From contig CALDKL010000272.1 in the NCBI GenBank assembly GCA_937898895.1, forward strand, positions 1-10,682: 10,682 bases of DNA, in the 5' to 3' direction. Both the position numbers and the translations under genes were made by a program. Every line of letters begins with the position of its first letter. Positions within the stretch are counted from its first letter, which is position 1. Below, in pieces: positions 7,901 through 10,682 of this stretch. A model generated the notes under the pieces. That model did no database searches, was not told the origin of the DNA, and was given only the letters and a program-made list of their open reading frames with translations. The stretch is from an uncultured Verrucomicrobiae bacterium. Lineage in GTDB: Bacteria > Verrucomicrobiota > Verrucomicrobiia > Verrucomicrobiales > DEV007.

Positions 7901-8453
7901 CACTGCTGCCCTCCAGGAGAAATCCACCTCTGTCCTCGAGCGCGCCCTCGCCCTCGTCTCCAGTCGAGCCGTGGCAGAGCTTCGCGAAGAAGCGATCCAG
8001 GAAAAGTCGGCGATCCTTGATCCGAACTCGGCGACCTCGGCCTCAGCCATCTCAGGCAGCGGAAGTAGTGAAAAACTGGGTGACCCATCCGCGATTCCGC
8101 CCGCAACGACCGAGAAGGCCAAGGTTGCCGCCGAAACTCTCGCGGCCAAATCCCCCGAGGAGATCGGCAACGAAGTTGCCAGCCTCAGGAACCGACTCAC
8201 CGAACTCGAACAATTCCTCGCCAGCAGCTACGTCGAAGCGACCAAGACCCGGAGCACGGTCACCGCCGCCGACCGGGTGGCCCGTGAGACACCGAAGGTG
8301 ATTGCCGAACGCAGCAAGGCCGAGCAGGACGCAGCCCGCGAACTGGCCGAGGCCGAGGCCGAACGGAAACGGCAGGAAGAAGCGCTCGTTGCCCAGAAAA
8401 AACGCATCGAGGAACTCCGGGCGAAATATCTCGAGAGTCTGCCGAAGCGGTAG
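4917..8453 (+). CDS. PSCyt1 haem c - WD40 propeller - long coiled-coil protein
   Basis: The product has 1178 residues if translation starts at the ATG at 4917; the next codon is also ATG. The frame is open upstream to 4677, but only 4917 places a signal peptide at the N-terminus (RLIPLLGAALMVPSEAAE, cut near residue 27). Residues 33-125 are a PSCyt1 cytochrome c domain: C47-L-N-C50-H51, with probable distal ligand M100 in IMPPKG. Residues 170-462 form seven WD40-like blades, with strand ends such as VIKLWDTVKGE, NLYVWEAATGY and VILWEMSGGT, enough for one closed propeller. Residues 465-1178 are almost entirely Ala/Lys/Glu/Gln-rich predicted coiled coil. Breaks occur at GQPPAPA, at an LQRKWQAAAINL segment (W934) and at a Ser/Gly linker near 1040-1060. 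No membrane segment is seen beyond the signal. Likely role: an envelope electron-transfer or sensing scaffold (inference). Tandem stops TAG TGA end the gene. Confidence 0.95.
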   Translation: MMTLPRLHPARLIPLLGAALMVPSEAAETAEKVTYADNVFPILDSKCLNCHNTDEAKGGLDLASFATTMTGGSGGAVVISEDPKASRLFTLSSHLEEPIMPPKGTKLTDAELKVVSDWIAGGLLETKNSKARKADKAKVDLTSVSATGKPDGPPAMPEHLLLEPSVVTARPNSVPALAHSPWAPILAVAGQKQILLYHSADFDLLGVLPYPEGFPQTLNFSPNGAYLFCGGGRGGKSGNVVAWDIKTGERVIEVGREFDIVLGADVSPDLKHAVMGGPGRVIKLWDTVKGEQINSVKKHTDWLLTAAYSPDGVIYATGDRNGNLYVWEAATGYEFYTLKGHTLAVTDLDWRMDGNVLASCSEDGQVILWEMSGGTQVKKWAAHSGGVQAVEFAPNGNLATVGRDKTLKLWKGDGTAIRAINASEDVVLSVAFSEDSKRVFSGDVLGNIKAWNAETGVELARVDPNPPPIDQQLAYSQKRIGELTGQLPKLEEGVKAASTELSAARAALSEIEKGIAASTQTRDARKAQMAKLDGTIKALAPQVEKLQQETNAKNASVKSLTETLNAANTALKPQQEEVTHRSAELTKHEATRQAAKAATDAAQSEAAKPALSVEQKTQHVTFASAWTVASQASERAKAALAARKAEETTTSAQLAEAKKASEVAATRAAQARTAADAAAKALAAASAARTQADAAFAAAAKDGQPPAPALVQARDAAVAKETEAVKAQQAAATARSAAEASLTQSVGAVSSIEATLGPIRQALAAANQDATAKADALAKAEAAFQPLRAAAAAGAERIKKAQIDAAAKSAALAQAEKARNDAKATADASSAKLAATTAAATKAKADLTNAQASAAQASTALAAKQKELGEARAQFATAQTEAKQAEDALAAATKQKEGAAAKVNAIVAKEAETKQSVAKARTELASTQFLQRKWQAAAINLSAHKEAEALDDMAVKLDDMKVEETAAKEEAAATAKARAEAETTLANAKKTVAEGTAALQEKSTSVLERALALVSSRAVAELREEAIQEKSAILDPNSATSASAISGSGSSEKLGDPSAIPPATTEKAKVAAETLAAKSPEEIGNEVASLRNRLTELEQFLASSYVEATKTRSTVTAADRVARETPKVIAERSKAEQDAARELAEAEAERKRQEEALVAQKKRIEELRAKYLESLPKR
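5424..6302 (+). repeat. Seven WD40-type blades encoded in the cytochrome-WD40 gene
   Basis: This is a protein-level repeat (residues about 170-462 of the product). Seven blade-closing strands are visible: ILLYHSAD, NVVAWDIKTGE, VIKLWDTVKGE, NLYVWEAATGY, VILWEMSGGT, LKLWKGDGT and IKAWNAETGV. Several units keep the His of the GH dipeptide (KKHTDW, KGHTLAV, AAHSGGV) and S-P-D/N-G turns. Seven units make one complete propeller, a fold that usually serves as a binding platform. The first unit is the most divergent. Confidence 0.85.
6324..8450 (+). repeat. Alanine-rich coiled-coil region of the cytochrome-WD40 gene
   Basis: About 710 codons encode an Ala-dominated, highly charged helical region with irregular short repeats such as A-x-A-x-A-E-K-A and AAxAxAKADL. 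Alanine reaches roughly two fifths of residues in the middle third, judged by eye. Heptad-like spacing of Leu/Ala is clear in the first part (IGELTGQLPKLEEGVKAAS) and the last (IGNEVASLRNRLTELEQFL). The GCC/GCG codon bias also creates very long false open frames on the opposite strand. The coiled coil is predicted from composition and spacing only. Confidence 0.75.
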
Positions 8454-8494
8454 TGAAGCGGTCCCGAAACCGGAGCAGGATCCGCAGGGCACAC

Positions 8495-8527
8495 AATCGC
8501 GATGCCAGGGAAACTCCCTTCGCGGTT
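8495..8527 (+). other. Bulged stem-loop in the gap before the dehydrogenase-like gene
   Basis: AATCGCGA (8495-8502) pairs with TCGCGGTT (8520-8527), using one T-G wobble. AGGGA (8507-8511) pairs with TCCCT (8515-8519) around a three-base AAC loop. Four bases (TGCC) bulge on the 5' side. The wobble is G-U in a plus-strand RNA, the direction in which the flanking genes are transcribed. No T-run follows, so it is not a classical terminator. It lies 35 bases before the next ATG and may tune read-through, stability or initiation. I see no other signal in the 109-base gap. Confidence 0.4.
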
Positions 8528-8562
8528 GCCCGGGGCTCTGCTTCATCGTAACCGTTCCTTCC

Positions 8563-10682
8563 ATGAGAAAAGCCGTCCCCTTTCTTCTCCTCGCGATCCT
8601 TTCGACAAGCCCGGTGATCCAGGCCATCACACCTGCGGAACTCGAGGCCCGTTTCACGCAACTGCCGACCGTCCCCGAAGACAAACTGCCCCCGCTCGCC
8701 AACTCCAGGGGCACTTTCCGCGGACTGCTCCGGCACGACGGTCTCGAGGGCCACACCTGGGTCGCCTTTCCCTTCGTCGAAAATCCCGGCAGTTTCGGAT
8801 TCGATCCCCAGGGTCGGCTCTATGTGGCTGAGGCGAACCGTTTCTGGCTGGGCGTGCCGGATCTGCGCGGAGCCAATGAATTGATCCGCGACGATTTCAA
8901 AGCCAGGACGGTGGCCGACCGCCTCACAATGTACGAAAAATACGCCGCGAGCTTCCCCGAGGGTTGGTTTCGCCGCGTCGCCGATCGAATCATCCTGCTC
9001 GAAGACCGTGACGGCAACGGGGCCGCCGATCATCGCTCGCTCTTTTCGGATCGTTTCAACCGACCCGAAGACGGCATCGGTTTTTCCCTCCTCGCCGACG
9101 ACGGATCGGTTTATTTCACCTGTATTCCGAGTGTCTGGCGGCTGCGCGATACGGACGGTGACGGCAAGGCGGACGAGGAAAAGGAAATTTCGACGGGCTA
9201 CGGCGTGCGAGTGTCTTTCATCGGGCACGACCTCCACGGGATTCTGCGGGGACCCGACGGACGCCTCTATTTCTCCGTCGGCGACCGCGGCTATCATCTC
9301 ACCACGGCCGACGGCACCGCCCACGAAGGCGCGGGACGCGGGGCCATCTTTCGCTGCGAGTCGGACGGATCGGGTCTCGAAGTCTACTGCACGGGATTGC
9401 GCAACCCTCAGGAACTCGTCTTCGACGACTTTGGCAACCTCTTCACCTTCGACAATACCGGTGACATCGGGGACAAGGCGCGCATGGTCTATGCCCTCGA
9501 GGGCAGCGATTCGGGTTGGAACATGTCGCACCAGTCCGCCCACCACTACGCAACGCACCTCGACTGGGGCGACTTTCGGCCCGAACTCTCGATGTGGGTG
9601 AAAGAGCGCATGTTCGACCTCTACAACGAGGACCAGCCCCAGTGGGTCTACCCGCCCGCCTCGCACGTCGCCAACGGTCCCTCGGGGGCCACCTGGCTCA
9701 CCGGCGAGTCGCTGCCCGAAGATCTGCGCGGAAAGTTTCTGCTCTCCAACTACCGCGGACCTTCAGACAACTGCAATCTTCTCCTCGTTGCCGCGTCTCC
9801 AAACGGAGCCGGCTATGTCGCCAGCGAAGAACGCGAACTCGTCAAAGGTGTCGGCGTGAGCGATGTGGAACTGGGATACGACGGCAATCTCTATCTGTGT
9901 GATTTCGGCGGTGGCTGGAGCGTGAACGAGAACGGCTCCATCCAGATGCTGGTGCCGAAGGACGCCCGGCAACGCGAAGCGGGCGGAAAGGTCGCGGCGA
10001 TGTTCCGCGAGGGCTTTACCCAACGCGAAACGACCGAGCTGCGCGAGCTGCTGGCTCACCCCGACCGTCGCGTCCGCCAGGCGGCCCAGTTCGCCCTCGC
10101 CGACCTCGGGGACAAAGGCCGGGACGCGTTTGTCTCGGTGATCCGGGAGAGCACCAATCGGCTCGCCCGCCTCCACGCCCTCTGGGGGATCGGGCAACTC
10201 GGACGCCGCAAAACGGCGGTCGCCGATGTGCTCGCTCCCCTGCTCCTCCAGACCGACGCCGAAGTTCGCGCCAACGCCGCCCGTGTTCTCGGCGATCTCC
10301 GCGAAACCTCGGCCACCGGAGCCCTTCTCGAAGCACTCGCGAAGGATGACTCGGTCCGCGTCCGCTCTCTCGTCGCCATTGCCCTCGGCCGCATCGCCAA
10401 GCCCGGTGACGAGGAGGTCAGCAACGCTCTTTTTGCCGCCATTCGGACCAACGGAGCCAAAGAGGTCGACATCGTCCTGCGCCATGCGCTGCTCAGCGCC
10501 CTCACCGAGGTGGCCGCCACGGACGACTTGCTCGCAAAAGCCACTTCCGTTTCACGCGAGGAGCGCCTCCTCGCCGTGCTCGTCCTGCGCCGTCGGGAAA
10601 GCCCTGATCTCGCGGCCTTTCTGAATGACTCCGATCCCCTCGTTCGCCGTGAGGGGGTCCGCGCCATATACGACACGAAGGC
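8563..10682 (+). CDS. PVC-type membrane-bound dehydrogenase-like propeller with HEAT repeats (C-terminus beyond window)
   Basis: The frame is open from the ATG at 8563 to the window end, giving 706 residues with no stop. Residues 1-21 are a Sec signal peptide (MRKAVPFLLLAILSTSPVIQA). Residues ~50-460 match the propeller of PVC 'membrane-bound dehydrogenase domain' proteins, which resemble glucose/sorbosone dehydrogenases. Landmarks are GFDPQGRLYVAEANRFW, DRDGNGAADH (148-157), DTDGDGKADEE (196-206), HDLHGILRGPDGRLYFSVGDRG (from 222) and GLRNPQELVFDDFGNLFTFDNTGD (from 278). The two D-x-D-G-x-G loops are likely calcium sites. From ~490 to the end are HEAT-like helical repeats (LLAHPDRRVRQAAQFALADLG and following). 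Family members commonly end with a haem c domain, which would lie downstream. It follows the cytochrome-WD40 gene by 109 bases in the same direction, so co-transcription is possible but not certain. Likely role: periplasmic oxidation of a sugar-like substrate with electron transfer (family inference). Confidence 0.94.
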   Translation, partial: MRKAVPFLLLAILSTSPVIQAITPAELEARFTQLPTVPEDKLPPLANSRGTFRGLLRHDGLEGHTWVAFPFVENPGSFGFDPQGRLYVAEANRFWLGVPDLRGANELIRDDFKARTVADRLTMYEKYAASFPEGWFRRVADRIILLEDRDGNGAADHRSLFSDRFNRPEDGIGFSLLADDGSVYFTCIPSVWRLRDTDGDGKADEEKEISTGYGVRVSFIGHDLHGILRGPDGRLYFSVGDRGYHLTTADGTAHEGAGRGAIFRCESDGSGLEVYCTGLRNPQELVFDDFGNLFTFDNTGDIGDKARMVYALEGSDSGWNMSHQSAHHYATHLDWGDFRPELSMWVKERMFDLYNEDQPQWVYPPASHVANGPSGATWLTGESLPEDLRGKFLLSNYRGPSDNCNLLLVAASPNGAGYVASEERELVKGVGVSDVELGYDGNLYLCDFGGGWSVNENGSIQMLVPKDARQREAGGKVAAMFREGFTQRETTELRELLAHPDRRVRQAAQFALADLGDKGRDAFVSVIRESTNRLARLHALWGIGQLGRRKTAVADVLAPLLLQTDAEVRANAARVLGDLRETSATGALLEALAKDDSVRVRSLVAIALGRIAKPGDEEVSNALFAAIRTNGAKEVDIVLRHALLSALTEVAATDDLLAKATSVSREERLLAVLVLRRRESPDLAAFLNDSDPLVRREGVRAIYDTK

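Noticed and set aside
7049..8200. A 383-codon Ala/Ser-rich open frame on the minus strand
   Set aside because: It is an antisense reflection of the Ala-rich coiled-coil region, with no domain and no start context.
8260..9666. A 468-codon open frame on the minus strand
   Set aside because: It overlaps the end of the coiled-coil gene and the start of the dehydrogenase-like gene, both strongly supported by family motifs on the plus strand.

Overview
The window looks like chromosomal DNA, GC-rich by eye, from a member of the PVC group (Verrucomicrobiota or Planctomycetota; the sequence does not separate them with confidence, and I lean slightly to Verrucomicrobiota). The reason is protein content. 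Every gene belongs to a family that is expanded in this group: PSCyt1-type haem c domains, DUF1501, PPC-domain proteins with repeated Ig-like modules, and the PVC 'membrane-bound dehydrogenase' propeller with HEAT repeats. No start codon has a clear Shine-Dalgarno sequence. I see no tRNA, rRNA, CRISPR, IS element or phage gene.

Layout: five genes in two divergent blocks. On the minus strand, read right to left, are a DUF1501 protein with a twin-arginine signal (4558-3224), a PPC-domain protein with a signal peptide (3203-720), and the first 222 residues of a PSCyt1 + Big_2 protein (667 to beyond base 1), probably the N-terminus of a DUF1549/DUF1553 cytochrome. Gaps of 20 and 52 bases suggest one operon; the second gap holds a 10-bp hairpin. 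A 358-base divergent intergenic region (4559-4916) contains a 10-bp inverted repeat enclosing a second stem, just ahead of the rightward genes. On the plus strand are a 1178-residue PSCyt1-WD40-coiled-coil protein (4917-8453), a 109-base gap with a bulged stem-loop, and the first 706 residues of a PVC dehydrogenase-like propeller with HEAT repeats (8563 to beyond 10682).

How they may work together (inference): all five products carry export signals, so the locus encodes an extracytoplasmic set. Two have a visible CxxCH haem c site with a distal MPPKG methionine, and a third belongs to a family that usually ends in a haem c domain, here beyond the window. The set mixes redox proteins, a putative alkaline-phosphatase-like hydrolase (DUF1501), beta-propellers, adhesion-like modules and a very long coiled coil. 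This fits a cell-envelope complex for substrate binding, hydrolysis and oxidation linked to electron transfer. Such sets are often discussed in connection with polysaccharide breakdown in this group, but no substrate can be read from this sequence. The most unusual item is the cytochrome-propeller-coiled-coil fusion, whose haem domain resembles that of the PSCyt1 protein in the opposite operon.
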